This document shows positions 50,778 through 59,914 of a stretch of DNA of 64,000 nucleotides, one piece after another; the first letter of the stretch is position 1, and each line of letters starts with the position of its first letter. The translations under genes were made by a program, and so were the position numbers. The notes under the pieces were generated by a model. The model worked only from the letters and a program-made list of their open reading frames with translations, did no database searches and was not told where the DNA came from. The stretch comes from Cohnella mopanensis (lineage in GTDB: Bacteria; Bacillota; Bacilli; Paenibacillales; Paenibacillaceae), in assembly GCF_022352055.1 (NCBI RefSeq), contig NZ_JAKRWM010000006.1:248001-312000 (forward strand). Direction: 5' to 3'.

Positions 50778-51517
50778 GCGGTAACGATAATCGGCTTATT
50801 GTTCGTAATAATGATCGTATGCTCGAATTGCGCGACGCGGCTGCGATCCGGAACCGCCAACGTCCAACCGTCCGCCTGTTCCACGACATAGCTTGCTCCC
50901 GTTGATACGAATGGCTCGATCGTAATGACCTGGCCCGCCTTCAGCACCCTGCGATCCTTCGGTTCATAATAAGGAAGGATTTCATACGGTTCCTCGTGAA
51001 GCCCTTTGCCGACCCCGTGGCTGCACAAATTTTCGACGATGCGATATCCGCTTCTTCTGGCTTCTTGTTGCATCATTTTGCCGACTTGATTCAGCTTCAC
51101 TCCGGCTTTCAAGCTATTGATGACTTTCATCATCGTCGCATGGGTCGCTTGGCATAGATGATCGATCTCGTTCGTTGCGGGAGGAATCTGAAAGGATTGC
51201 CCCGCATCCGCATAATAGCCGTTAAGCTCGGCGGATACGTCGACGTTGATCAGGTCGCCGGCTTGCAGCACCCGGTCTCCCGGGATACCATGGGCAACCT
51301 CTTCATTGAGGCTAATACAAGTATAGCCCGGAAAGTTGACGTCTTTCATGGGAGCGGATGTAGCGCCATGCCGCGCGAGCATCTCTTGGCCGATCAGATC
51401 CAGCTCCCTGGTCGTCATGCCCGGCCTGGCGCTTTTCTTCATTTCTTCGATCGTCATCGCGACGATCCGTCCGATCTTCATTAATTGCTCTATATCTTCT
51501 TGCGATTGTATAGTCAT
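50771..51517 (-). CDS. map: Type I methionine aminopeptidase
   Basis: A 248-residue enzyme that removes the initiator Met from new proteins. Metal ligands are in INVDVSAELNGYYADAGQSF (two Asp), CSHGVGKGLHEEP (His) and ITIEPFVSTG (Glu), with a last Glu in FEHTIIITNN. It lacks the N-terminal zinc extension. Since it is not in the ribosomal-protein cluster where the main map gene usually lies, it is probably a second copy. Confidence 0.93.
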   Translation of the reverse strand: MTIQSQEDIEQLMKIGRIVAMTIEEMKKSARPGMTTRELDLIGQEMLARHGATSAPMKDVNFPGYTCISLNEEVAHGIPGDRVLQAGDLINVDVSAELNGYYADAGQSFQIPPATNEIDHLCQATHATMMKVINSLKAGVKLNQVGKMMQQEARRSGYRIVENLCSHGVGKGLHEEPYEILPYYEPKDRRVLKAGQVITIEPFVSTGASYVVEQADGWTLAVPDRSRVAQFEHTIIITNNKPIIVTAC

Positions 51518-51640
51518 CTTGGTCTACCTCCTATCGTCATCCCAGATGCGATTGATTCATTCGTCTAACTGTTAACCCGGTCATTATTTACCTTACCGCT
51601 TTCCCCGAGTCACTTCAAGTACGGTCTGCCGCAGATGCAA

Positions 51641-51664
51641 GAAGCCGACCTCCCGGTCGGCTTC
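51641..51664 (-). terminator. Hairpin after the ArsB/NhaD transporter gene
   Basis: GAAGCCGACC-TCCC-GGTCGGCTTC is a perfect 10-bp stem, 16 bp beyond the stop codon. The T tract is weak (TTCTTGC). Confidence 0.65.
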
Positions 51665-51679
51665 GCGTGAGGCTGTCCG

Positions 51680-52963
51680 CTACAACAAATACCTCAAATA
51701 AATATATACGCTGGATATCACGATAGAGAGCAGCATGAGAGGGAACCCGTATTTCAGGAATTTAACGAAAGTGATCGGGTAACCTTCTTTGGCAGCCAGC
51801 CCGGCCGTAATGAGATTCGCGCTTGCCCCGATCAACGTGCCGTTACCACCCAAGCACGCTCCTAGAGCAAGACTCCACCACAGCGGTTCGAGATTGCTCA
51901 CGCCCATGTTCCCCATCTCCTGAATAAGCGGAATCATTGTCGCCACGAACGGGATATTGTCCATGAACGCTGACGCTATAGCACTCATCCAGAGAATAAG
52001 CATGGAGGAAGCGGCAACGTTACCGCCCGTCAAATCGATCGCCTTCACGGCAAGATCGCTAATGATCCCCGTATCCACGAGTGCTCCTACTAGAGTGAAC
52101 AATCCGACGAAGAAGAAAATCGTCGTCCATTCCACCTTGGTGAAGGCTTCTTCCATCGCATGCTCTCCCGCCAGTAACAGCAGAAGGAAAGCGCCGATCA
52201 GAGCGACCACGGATGACTCCACGTGCAACGTTTGATGAAGGAAGAAACCTGCGATCGTGAGCCCTAGAATAATGAGGCAACGGGTTAGCATCGGACGGTC
52301 GGTAATGAGTTTGCTCTCGTCCATTTCCATGATTCCGCGCTTGTACTCCTCGGACGTCCGCAGCTTTTTGCGGAATAGCAGAACGAACAAAGGAAGCTGA
52401 ACCGCCATGATAATAATGACGATCGGAGCCAAGTTGTCTATGAACGCCATAAAGGTAAGCTCTTTAACCGCGCTGCCGATCATAATGTTGGGCGGATCTC
52501 CAATCAAGGTAGCGGTGCCCCCGATATTCGAAGCCAAAATCTGGGAAAATAAAAAAGGAAACGGATGAACTTTCAGCTGTCGCGTAATGCTGAACGTCAC
52601 CGGAACGATCAGCAGCACTGTCGTGACGTTGTCCAAGAACGCCGAGGCTACCGCCGTTACGGCAGCTAACGCGATCAGAATTTTGACCGGTTCTCCTTTG
52701 GCTTTCTTTGCCGCCACGATCGCAATGTAGCTGAATAAGCCCGTCTTGGCCGTAACGCTGACGATAATCATCATTCCGATGAGCAGTCCCAGCGTATTAA
52801 AATCAATGTGATGTACGATTGCCGAATCCACGCTCACGAGGCCTAGCGCAACAACCAGTAGCCCGCCGAGCATGGCCACGATAGTTCTATGGATTTTTTC
52901 CGCGATAATCATTCCGTAGGTAATCAGAAAGATGGCAAGCGCAAGTATCGCTTGTTGCTCCAT
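51680..52963 (-). CDS. ArsB/NhaD family ion transporter
   Basis: A 427-residue membrane transporter with about eleven helices. It belongs to the ion transporter superfamily that holds ArsB, NhaD and citrate carriers. The two internal repeats each have a helix-breaking motif: SAFLDNVTTVLLIVP with GGTATLIGDPPNIMIG, and SAFMDNIPFVATMIPL with GGNGTLIGASANLITAG. The substrate (arsenite, Na+/H+ or other) is not clear; no arsR or arsC gene is adjacent. Confidence 0.92.
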   Translation of the reverse strand: MEQQAILALAIFLITYGMIIAEKIHRTIVAMLGGLLVVALGLVSVDSAIVHHIDFNTLGLLIGMMIIVSVTAKTGLFSYIAIVAAKKAKGEPVKILIALAAVTAVASAFLDNVTTVLLIVPVTFSITRQLKVHPFPFLFSQILASNIGGTATLIGDPPNIMIGSAVKELTFMAFIDNLAPIVIIIMAVQLPLFVLLFRKKLRTSEEYKRGIMEMDESKLITDRPMLTRCLIILGLTIAGFFLHQTLHVESSVVALIGAFLLLLLAGEHAMEEAFTKVEWTTIFFFVGLFTLVGALVDTGIISDLAVKAIDLTGGNVAASSMLILWMSAIASAFMDNIPFVATMIPLIQEMGNMGVSNLEPLWWSLALGACLGGNGTLIGASANLITAGLAAKEGYPITFVKFLKYGFPLMLLSIVISSVYIYLRYLL

Positions 52964-53033
52964 AGGTCCTCCTAGAAATTCTAGTTTCGTCTTGGTTTGC
53001 TGGCCGTGTTGTTACCGCACGATTCTTTATCCG

Positions 53034-54275
53034 TTAAACCTGCGATTTCATGTTTTCGTATTTATGAACCATTATAAAGTAACAGATGATAGCCCCTATA
53101 TCCGTCACCGCAATAATGATTCCCATCGGCAACGCGTTCGCGCTCCCCGCTATTCCGACAATCGGCGCCAGCAGACCTCCAAGAAGGAAAGACAGCAGTC
53201 CGAGCAGCGCCGATGCGCTTCCCGCCGCATGTCCTTTGTTACTCATTGCAAGCGAGAATCCGGTCGTGCCTACGATGCCGACACTCGAGACGACGAAGAA
53301 AAGCGGAATCAGAATGGCTGTCAAACTTGCTGAAGATACGATCATCGCGAGCAGCAAGGTTGCGCTGACGGCAGCGATGATTAACCCGGCTAAGAAAAGT
53401 TTCTTCTCGCCTACTCTGCTTGCAAGCGCCCCCGTAATCTGCCCCGCGATAATAATGCCGATTCCGTTAATGGCGAAGAATAGGCTGAACATCTGCGGTG
53501 ATACGCCGTAGATGTTCTGTAACACGAATGGCGATCCGGCGATATACGCAAACATAGCCGCGCTGACCAAAGCCTGCGCTAACGCGTACCCCATGAATGA
53601 ACGATCGCGGAGAAGACTACGGAACGTGGACAGCGTTTCACGAATCCCTCCTGTCATTCGCTTGCTAACAGGCAACGTCTCCGGCAAGCCGAACAGCACG
53701 GCCAATAGCGTAAGGACTCCCCATCCCGCCAAGACGACGAACAACCCTTCCCAAGGCGTAACCTTGAGCAATTGTCCCCCAATGACCGGTGAGAAGATCG
53801 GAGCCGCTCCGTTCACGAGCATCAGCATGGCGAAGAACTTCGTTAATTCCGGCCCCGAATACAAGTCTTTCACGATGGCGCGCGAGATGACGATTCCGGC
53901 CGAACCGGCCAAGCCCTGTACGAAACGCAATGCCACCAGCACTCCGATTGACGGACTGAAGGCGCATAGGACGGAGGATACGGCATAAACCAATAATCCG
54001 ATTAGTAAGGGCATTCGGCGACCTCGGAAGTCGCTCAGAGCTCCGGCGAATAGCTGGCCAACGGACAAACCGATCATGCAAGCCGTTAAGCTTAATTGCG
54101 CATAGGAGGAACTAGTGTGCAGCTCCTCGGCAAGTTGAGGTAAAGCCGGTAAATATAAATCCAGCGACAACGGGCCGAACGCCGAGAGCGAGCCGAGCAG
54201 GACGACAAGCCAGAGGATATTCGTTCTCTTCGATGCGTTCGCCCCGATCGCTTGCGGGTCTTGAAGTCGATTCAT
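53034..54275 (-). CDS. Bcr/CflA family multidrug efflux MFS transporter
   Basis: A 413-residue proton-driven exporter with 12 helices. The Bcr/CflA signatures SLDLYLPALPQLAEEL, GPLSLDL-type N-terminus, GALSDFRGRRMPLLIG (motif A) and RFVQGLAGSAGIVISRAIVKDL (motif C-like) are clear. Start ATG 54275 follows AGAGGTG. A promoter (TTGATG, 18 bp, TATGAT) lies just upstream. It appears to be a single gene. Confidence 0.94.
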   Translation of the reverse strand: MNRLQDPQAIGANASKRTNILWLVVLLGSLSAFGPLSLDLYLPALPQLAEELHTSSSYAQLSLTACMIGLSVGQLFAGALSDFRGRRMPLLIGLLVYAVSSVLCAFSPSIGVLVALRFVQGLAGSAGIVISRAIVKDLYSGPELTKFFAMLMLVNGAAPIFSPVIGGQLLKVTPWEGLFVVLAGWGVLTLLAVLFGLPETLPVSKRMTGGIRETLSTFRSLLRDRSFMGYALAQALVSAAMFAYIAGSPFVLQNIYGVSPQMFSLFFAINGIGIIIAGQITGALASRVGEKKLFLAGLIIAAVSATLLLAMIVSSASLTAILIPLFFVVSSVGIVGTTGFSLAMSNKGHAAGSASALLGLLSFLLGGLLAPIVGIAGSANALPMGIIIAVTDIGAIICYFIMVHKYENMKSQV

Positions 54276-54307
54276 AATGAGCACCTCTCGTCTCTTGCAG
54301 TCCTCCT

Positions 54308-54337
54308 ATCATATTACGAGTGGATTTCAAACATCAA
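54308..54337 (-). promoter_or_regulatory. Sigma-A promoter of the Bcr/CflA gene
   Basis: On the minus strand TTGATG (54337-54332) and TATGAT (54313-54308) are separated by 18 bp. The -10 ends about 33 bp upstream of the start codon. Confidence 0.6.
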
Positions 54338-54464
54338 CCTTTTTGCTTTGCCAGTTTTGACAGCCCTTTAACAGCCCTTTATTCCCAGGAATCAACTCCT
54401 GTTATATAATACATATGTTCCCATTGGCGTTTCCTTTAACGACCTTAACGATAGGAGATTACGC

Positions 54465-55595
54465 ATGGACATTATTCAAATCCCTACGCACTTAATCGAT
54501 GAAGATAAAGAACAACCGAGATATCAATTCGACGAAGAGGCTCTGCAAGAGTTGATGAGCAGCATAGAAGAGCTAGGGCTCTTGTCGCCTATTAAAGTAA
54601 GAACGACGAACGACGGCCGATATAAGATCATTTATGGGAATAGGCGCTACAAGGCATGCTCGGCTTTGAACCTCCCGACGATTCCGTGTATCGTATCGAA
54701 CGTGACCGACGAAATGGAAATTTACCTGGAGCAGATCGCGGAAAATTTAACCCGCCAAGGCTTCTCGCCGATCGAAGAGGCCGAAGCTTTCAATAAGCTG
54801 CTGACCGATCCGAAATTCAGCAGCTCCGTGAAATATTTGTCCAGCAAGCTCGGCAAGCCGGAAAATTACATTAAGAATAAGCTAGATCTGCTTAAATTCA
54901 GCAACGCCGTTCGCGCACTCATCGTATATGGCACGGAAATTCGCAAAGACAAGCTGACCGAGGACCAACTGATGCCCCTCAAGGACTTATCGATGGAGTA
55001 TCGCGATTCACTCGCGCTGATCATGGCGCAGGACGAAATGTCCGTCCCGGATGTTAAACGAATTGCGAAATTGTTCAAGGATAAGGAAATTTCGGATAGC
55101 ACGAAGGGCAAACTGCTGTTCAAGACCGGACCGCAGCTGCTAGAAACTTGGTCCTCGTTCGAGCAGACGAAGAAAGAGCGCGCGAAGAGCGCTGAGCCCA
55201 AAGAGGAGACGGTTAAAGATAAGACACCCCCTACGTCTATCGATGGAGCAAATAGGGATATGGGGAATGATCAAGAGTCTGGTACAGCGACCATCGTCGA
55301 GAAATCGATAAGCCCGTTGTCGGCGCTCGCATCCGCCCTCGATTATTATTCGGATGAAGAGTTCGATGGGCACGACGATACGGAGCAAGCTTCGGAAAGC
55401 TTTATCGAGAGCATGCTGAACCTGTTACTCGCGACGCTTCCCGCTCCGAGCACCCTTGCCCCTAAAGATTTGCCCGATCTTGAAGGCGTGGAACGAGCCC
55501 AATTCGTTCAGGACGTCGATACGCTCATTAACGACCTAGAGAAGCATCTGGCGGAGTGGCGGTCGGTCAAAGACATGATGCTCGTTAAACCTTAA
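54465..55595 (+). CDS. Stand-alone ParB/Spo0J-like protein
   Basis: A 376-residue protein with an N-terminal ParB/Srx domain (about 1-95). It has the box motifs EDKEQPRYQFDEEALQEL, GLLSPIKVR and IIYGNRRYKACSALN. In known ParB proteins the GxRR motif binds CTP. The central part (about 95-215) is helical, with a KorB-like helix-turn-helix region (YLSSKLGKPENYIKNKL). An acidic linker and a separate C-terminal helical domain follow. No parA gene is adjacent and the locus does not look like an origin. It could be a nucleoid-occlusion-type or plasmid-derived factor. Confidence 0.9.
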   Translation: MDIIQIPTHLIDEDKEQPRYQFDEEALQELMSSIEELGLLSPIKVRTTNDGRYKIIYGNRRYKACSALNLPTIPCIVSNVTDEMEIYLEQIAENLTRQGFSPIEEAEAFNKLLTDPKFSSSVKYLSSKLGKPENYIKNKLDLLKFSNAVRALIVYGTEIRKDKLTEDQLMPLKDLSMEYRDSLALIMAQDEMSVPDVKRIAKLFKDKEISDSTKGKLLFKTGPQLLETWSSFEQTKKERAKSAEPKEETVKDKTPPTSIDGANRDMGNDQESGTATIVEKSISPLSALASALDYYSDEEFDGHDDTEQASESFIESMLNLLLATLPAPSTLAPKDLPDLEGVERAQFVQDVDTLINDLEKHLAEWRSVKDMMLVKP

Positions 55596-55607
55596 ACAAT
55601 CGATAAG

Positions 55608-55682
55608 AGCACCCGAAACGAAGAAGGATGATGTCATTTCGCCGTACATAGGCGTTCCTTCCCGTTTTTCGGGTGCTTTTTG
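55608..55682 (+). terminator. Long terminator stem after the ParB-like gene
   Basis: AGCACCCGAAA pairs with TTTCGGGTGCT across a 48-base insert that itself contains a hairpin (GAAGG...CCTTC). Five T follow. Confidence 0.8.
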
Positions 55683-55831
55683 CCAATCTACTCTCTTCCA
55701 AATCTCCTAATTGGGCTTTTCATCCTAAACTGGTTTAATATCGCCACATGGTTCGGTTCGGATCTCCTTGTGCGACGGATGCGTTGGCAGTATGATGGTT
55801 GGATATCTTACAACTAGAGGTTATTCGCATC

Positions 55832-57088
55832 ATGAGAATCAAGGATTGGGATAGCAATTTAAAAATAAGGCTCGTCGGGGAAGCTTCCTTTAATATCATT
55901 CTGTGGGCGTTCTTCCCGTTCTTGTCCATTTACTTCGCGGAATCGTTCGGCAGAGGCTGGGCGGGAGTGCTCTTGATGTTATCGCAGGCCCTCTCGGTTA
56001 TCGCCAATCTGTCCGGCGGATATTGCGCGGATCGGTTCGGCCGCAAACGAATGATGGTCATCGCGGCTTTCGGGCAAGCGGTCGGATACGGCATCTTCGC
56101 GCTTGCTTCTTCGCCTTGGCTGCCAGCTCCGATCCTGGGCTTCGCCGGATTCACCTTAGCGAGCCTATTCAGCTCGATCTATTATCCGGCGAGCCAAGCA
56201 ATGGTTGCCGATGTCGTGCCGGAGCAACATCGCTCCGGCGTATTCGCCGTCTTCTATACCGCCGCTAACATCGCCGTCGTCATTGGACCGCTAATCGGAT
56301 CGGCCTTGTATTTAAACTATCCGTTCATCGTCCTAGCGGCGGCCTCTGCGCTATGCGCTATTCTCGCGACTGTGCTGAGCCGACGCTTAAGGGAAACGCT
56401 GCCCGGCGATATCGCCAAACGTGTTCGGCTTCAATCCGGCGGTCCTTGGCACCGATTCTTGACCGATCAGCTTCGCGATTACAAGATTATTGCCTCGGAC
56501 AAAGTATTCCTGCTCTTCATTATCGCGGGAGTAATGCTGTCTCAAACCTTCATGCAGCTCGATCTGCTGTTCCCGGTTTTCCTTAAAGAGACCATCCCGC
56601 TTACAACTTTATTCTCTTATGGAGATTGGAGCTTGCAGCTCACCGGAGAGAAGCTGTTCGGAATCATCGTGTCGGAGAACGGTCTCCTCGTCGCCCTTTT
56701 CACTGTCATCGTGACCAGATGGATGCTTGGTTTTAGGGATCGCTATGTATTCATAGGCGGAGCGCTATTCTATGCGCTAGGGATCTGGATGTTCGGGCAA
56801 ATGTCTTCCTTCTGGGGCTTATCCGCGGCGATCGCCGTCTTCACGCTTGCCGAGCTCATGTCCGCCGGGCCGCAGCAGGCCTTCGTTTCCCGGCTTGCTC
56901 CCGATCATATGCGCGGCCAATATTTCGCGGCATCCAGCTTGCGGTTCACGCTAGGCCGCACGATCGCCCCGATGTCCATTCCGCTAAGCAATTGGCTTGG
57001 ATTCTCGTGGACATTCGGCATCCTAACCGCTATTGCGATCCTTTCCGCGCTCCTGTACAACATCATGTTCAACCGGCATGAGCGGTAG
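55832..57088 (+). CDS. MFS transporter
   Basis: A 418-residue exporter-type permease with 12 helices. Motif A is GGYCADRFGRKRMMVIAA, and a second region has RLAPDHMRGQYFAASSLRF in the equivalent loop of the other half. A loop of about 40 residues in the middle contains a predicted extracytoplasmic stretch (LFSYGDWSLQLTGEKLFG). Start ATG 55832 is ten bases after AGAGGT. The gene ends convergently with the CPBP gene with a 20-bp overlap. Substrate unknown. Confidence 0.92.
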   Translation: MRIKDWDSNLKIRLVGEASFNIILWAFFPFLSIYFAESFGRGWAGVLLMLSQALSVIANLSGGYCADRFGRKRMMVIAAFGQAVGYGIFALASSPWLPAPILGFAGFTLASLFSSIYYPASQAMVADVVPEQHRSGVFAVFYTAANIAVVIGPLIGSALYLNYPFIVLAAASALCAILATVLSRRLRETLPGDIAKRVRLQSGGPWHRFLTDQLRDYKIIASDKVFLLFIIAGVMLSQTFMQLDLLFPVFLKETIPLTTLFSYGDWSLQLTGEKLFGIIVSENGLLVALFTVIVTRWMLGFRDRYVFIGGALFYALGIWMFGQMSSFWGLSAAIAVFTLAELMSAGPQQAFVSRLAPDHMRGQYFAASSLRFTLGRTIAPMSIPLSNWLGFSWTFGILTAIAILSALLYNIMFNRHER

Positions 57089-57857
57089 CCTCGTTATTCC
57101 GAGATGCCGCCTTGTCCCATGGATACCAAATGATATGGAACAAGCAATGTACCGTCATCGCAGCGATTAACCCGTAGTGAAAGAGCAAATATCCGCAGAA
57201 AACGGAAACCCAGAGGTTACCGATGATCGACGTCCCGACGAACAGCGGCGACGGCTTGCATCCTTCTTGAAGATTGCCCGGCAGATGCGCCAAACCGAAT
57301 ACGATTCCCGTTAACCCGATTCCTAACCACGAAGAGACGGGTTCGCTTAAATTTAATCCGGATAGCGCCCATACAGTAACGGTTAGCGCTCCCCAACGGA
57401 AAATAACTTCTTCAATGATCCCGCCGGAAGTTACCCGAGTCCACAAGCTTAACCGGTTCCTCAACCTCTCGGACACCACGACCGTTTCCTTGTCTAAGCG
57501 AGAACGCACGAACCCATAGTACGCAAGGATCCATGCCACGGCGCACAAAATACCCGACAGCGCCCCGGCCTTCAATTGGCGATAAAGATCGGACCATTGC
57601 GCTTCCCCGCGTGCAACTCCTTCGAGAACAACATCGCGTATTCCGACCTTGTGACCGAGATACACTCCCGCGGCGGCGCATAGAGCGACGATGATCAAGG
57701 TTTGCCCTGCAACTATAGCGAACAAAGCGGAATCCGATAACTTGCTGTTCTTGCTTTCCGGTTTATCCTTCAGCATCCGAACGGAATACTTGCTCATCAG
57801 CACGATTCCCGGAACGGAAAGAGCCACCAATACGATTACGAAAATGATATTATGCAT
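57069..57857 (-). CDS. CPBP family intramembrane metalloprotease
   Basis: A 262-residue membrane protein with six to eight helices. CPBP motifs are GIIEEVIFRWGAL (Glu-Glu, Arg), FGLAHLPGN (His) and HCLFHIIWYP (His). It belongs to the same family as the protein at 20157-21056 but is not close in sequence. The gene lies downstream of a TetR gene on the same strand, with a TetR-type palindrome between the two, so it is a likely regulated target. Confidence 0.92.
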   Translation of the reverse strand: MHNIIFVIVLVALSVPGIVLMSKYSVRMLKDKPESKNSKLSDSALFAIVAGQTLIIVALCAAAGVYLGHKVGIRDVVLEGVARGEAQWSDLYRQLKAGALSGILCAVAWILAYYGFVRSRLDKETVVVSERLRNRLSLWTRVTSGGIIEEVIFRWGALTVTVWALSGLNLSEPVSSWLGIGLTGIVFGLAHLPGNLQEGCKPSPLFVGTSIIGNLWVSVFCGYLLFHYGLIAAMTVHCLFHIIWYPWDKAASRNNEATAHAG

Positions 57858-57914
57858 GCGTGCATTTCTCCTCTACGGTTTGATATATTGCATTTGGATT
57901 TTCAACATTCACCA

Positions 57915-57934
57915 TAGACCGACCATCCGGTCTA
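57915..57934. promoter_or_regulatory. TetR operator upstream of the CPBP protease gene
   Basis: TAGACCG and CGGTCTA flank a 6-bp spacer (ACCATC), 58 bp upstream of the CPBP start. The same half-site is found upstream of the TetR gene at 58591. Confidence 0.7.
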
Positions 57935-57965
57935 ATTAGTATGTAAAAAGAAACGCCAGAAGCTC

Positions 57966-58577
57966 TTAATGACTAGCTTTGGCGCGAATTCCGTTCAGCA
58001 CAAGCTGAACCGCACTCCGATAATACTCTCTTACCTTATCCTGTTCCCGCTCTCTGTCGACCATATAATATATTTTGGCCAAGCCCTCGAACATACTGCT
58101 CACGATGAACACCATTTGATCGAGATCGCCACTCGCGAAATCGCCCTTTTCCATTCCTTCGCGAAGCACTTCGCGACAAGCTTGAGAGCTCATATTGTTG
58201 ATACCCAGCAAACGTTCGAATACGTCATCCGTAATGACTCGGCTTCTAGAAAATTCCTCAACCGATTTCTGCAAAGGGTTCTGGAAATCATTGGCATAAT
58301 GCTCCGCCAAGGCATACATTTGCTCTTCGATTCCGGACAACTTCAACCGCTTATTGCTCCATTCGTTCTGCCAATGCTCCGAGTCCTCTTCGATAACGTA
58401 TAGGAAGAGCTCATCCTTGCTCGGAAAATGATGATACAAGCTGCCTTTGCTTACGCTCGCTTCCTTGCACACCTCGTTCATCGTGACTGCTCCGTAGCCT
58501 TTCTGGATAAACAGTTGCATAGCCTTATTCGTAATCCGTTTCTTCGTTTCTTCACCGTCAGAGCGTCCCTTAACCAT
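57966..58577 (-). CDS. TetR/AcrR family transcriptional regulator
   Basis: A 203-residue regulator with N-terminal helix-turn-helix at about residues 12-58 (KAMQLFIQKGYGAVTMNEVC, SKGSLYHHFPSKDELFLYV). The ligand-binding part is helical and ends with RSAVQLVLNGI. It is located between two near-identical palindromes, one before its own gene and one before the CPBP gene, so it probably represses both. Confidence 0.94.
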   Translation of the reverse strand: MVKGRSDGEETKKRITNKAMQLFIQKGYGAVTMNEVCKEASVSKGSLYHHFPSKDELFLYVIEEDSEHWQNEWSNKRLKLSGIEEQMYALAEHYANDFQNPLQKSVEEFSRSRVITDDVFERLLGINNMSSQACREVLREGMEKGDFASGDLDQMVFIVSSMFEGLAKIYYMVDREREQDKVREYYRSAVQLVLNGIRAKASH

Positions 58578-58590
58578 GAATGCACCACCT

Positions 58591-58610
58591 TAGACCGACC
58601 GGTTGGTCTA
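58591..58610. promoter_or_regulatory. TetR self-operator
   Basis: TAGACCGACCGGTTGGTCTA is a near-perfect 20-bp palindrome 13 bp upstream of the TetR start codon. It shares TAGACCGACC with the site at 57915. Confidence 0.72.
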
Positions 58611-58709
58611 ATTATATACGATTCGAGATTGACCATCAAGGTTTCTAACAGGAATTGGTTATCCATTCGCGAATACTGATACAGAAGTCTTCACCTAAGG
58701 AGTGCGCGA

Positions 58710-59381
58710 ATGAACGCTCAACATCTAAATCGAATCCAGCAAATATTTCCATGCTTCTCCTCGATCCCGAACGCTCATTGGACGGATGCAGACTTGCTTG
58801 TCATAGATTCTTCGACCCCGCATTCCATTCAAGAAGGCCATCTTTTACAACATACGATGTTTATCGTTAGCGGCACCATACGAATTTACAAAATCTGTCC
58901 GAATTCCGGCCGAGAAATCACTCTATATCGCGTAAATGGCGGTCAATGTTGCTCGCTCATGTTAGCTAGCGTTCTAGGGGAAACCGAATACGAGGCTTCC
59001 GTGTCCGTGGAAACTCCGACCGAAGTTCTAGTGCTGCCTGTTCCCACGTTCAACAGCTGGATGGATGCCTTCAAGCCGGTTAAGCGGTTCGTATACCAAG
59101 AAATGGCGAGTCGGATTATCGATGTCACGACCTTATTGGAGCAAGTCGCGTTTCAATCCATCCCCACTCGACTGTCGGATTATCTACTTTCCCGATTCGA
59201 TGGTCCGCAAGCCGATACTTTGTTCATAACCCATGAGCAAATAGCGATCGAACTCGGCACGGCCCGTGAAGTCATCACGCGTACGTTGAAGAGCTTCGCC
59301 AAGGCTGAGGCAATTACCCTAAATCGCGGACAGATCGTTCTCCTGGATCGCAATGCCCTCCGAGCACTCTCCAACCGTTAA
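58710..59381 (+). CDS. Crp/Fnr family transcriptional regulator
   Basis: A 223-residue activator-type regulator. The N-terminal cyclic-nucleotide-binding-like barrel (about 20-130; EGHLLQHTMFIVSGTIRIYK, GQCCSLMLASVLGE) lacks the Cys set of oxygen-sensing FNR. A dimer helix and a winged helix-turn-helix follow (DTLFITHEQIAIELGTAREVITRTLKSF). The HTH has the TAREVITRTL pattern. Other members sense haem, nitric oxide or redox. It is directly upstream of an AhpD-like gene with a palindrome between them. Confidence 0.93.
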   Translation: MNAQHLNRIQQIFPCFSSIPNAHWTDADLLVIDSSTPHSIQEGHLLQHTMFIVSGTIRIYKICPNSGREITLYRVNGGQCCSLMLASVLGETEYEASVSVETPTEVLVLPVPTFNSWMDAFKPVKRFVYQEMASRIIDVTTLLEQVAFQSIPTRLSDYLLSRFDGPQADTLFITHEQIAIELGTAREVITRTLKSFAKAEAITLNRGQIVLLDRNALRALSNR

Positions 59382-59424
59382 CCGTGACTTAGTCACGGAA
59401 GATTTGCTCTACTCTCCTTACAAT
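59382..59424 (+). promoter_or_regulatory. Crp/Fnr-type site and promoter of the AhpD-like gene
   Basis: The palindrome CCGTGAC-TTA-GTCACGG (59382-59398) resembles a CRP/FNR site (CGTGA-N5-TCACG). A -10 hexamer TACAAT is at 59419-59424 with no good -35. The palindrome centre lies about 41 bp before the expected start, the class II activator position. Confidence 0.6.
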
Positions 59425-59463
59425 CGTGGATAGAACGATTAAACGTATTGGGAGAGGATAACG

Positions 59464-59844
59464 ATGAACCCTTATTACGCACCCGAGAATTTGAAACGTA
59501 TACCCGAGCTTGTTCAGCTTGCTCCGCAAACCGCCACGTCTTTCTTAAACTTCGAGAAGGATGTCTATCACGCCACCGATGCGGTCCCCTTGAAAACGAA
59601 AGAACTTATCGCGATAGCCGTAGCCCATCTTACAGGTTGTCCCTACTGCATTGACGTTCACGTCAAAAAATACAAGGAGCTCGGAGGTACGCGCGAGGAA
59701 ATGCTAGAAGCGATACTTGTCGCCGCGTCTACCCGGGCAGGAGCCATACTCAGCCACGCGACGCATGCCTTGAATTCTTTCGACGACGGCTCGCAGAAGA
59801 AGCCTGATGGCTCTGAGCCGACAGGACCGGATTGCTTCTGCTGA
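59464..59844 (+). CDS. Carboxymuconolactone decarboxylase/AhpD-like protein
   Basis: A 126-residue protein of the AhpD-like fold. The redox motif GCPYCIDVH has the two Cys at residues 59 and 62, with the downstream His, as in AhpD peroxidase partners. AVPLKTKELIAIAVAHLTG and ILVAASTRAGAILSHATHALN complete the helical core. The C-terminus is unusual in ending with PDCFC. A thiol-peroxidase or redox role fits the adjacent Crp/Fnr gene. Confidence 0.92.
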   Translation: MNPYYAPENLKRIPELVQLAPQTATSFLNFEKDVYHATDAVPLKTKELIAIAVAHLTGCPYCIDVHVKKYKELGGTREEMLEAILVAASTRAGAILSHATHALNSFDDGSQKKPDGSEPTGPDCFC

Positions 59845-59863
59845 AAAGTATAGCTCAAACGAA

Positions 59864-59903
59864 ATACCCCCGATTAGACGTGAGATCGTCCAGTCGGGGG
59901 TAG
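59864..59903. terminator. Hairpin between convergent genes
   Basis: TACCCCCGA and TCGGGGGTA flank a 20-base loop between the AhpD-like gene and the YvyF-like gene, which face each other. Confidence 0.7.
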
Positions 59904-59914
59904 CGTATGCTCCG

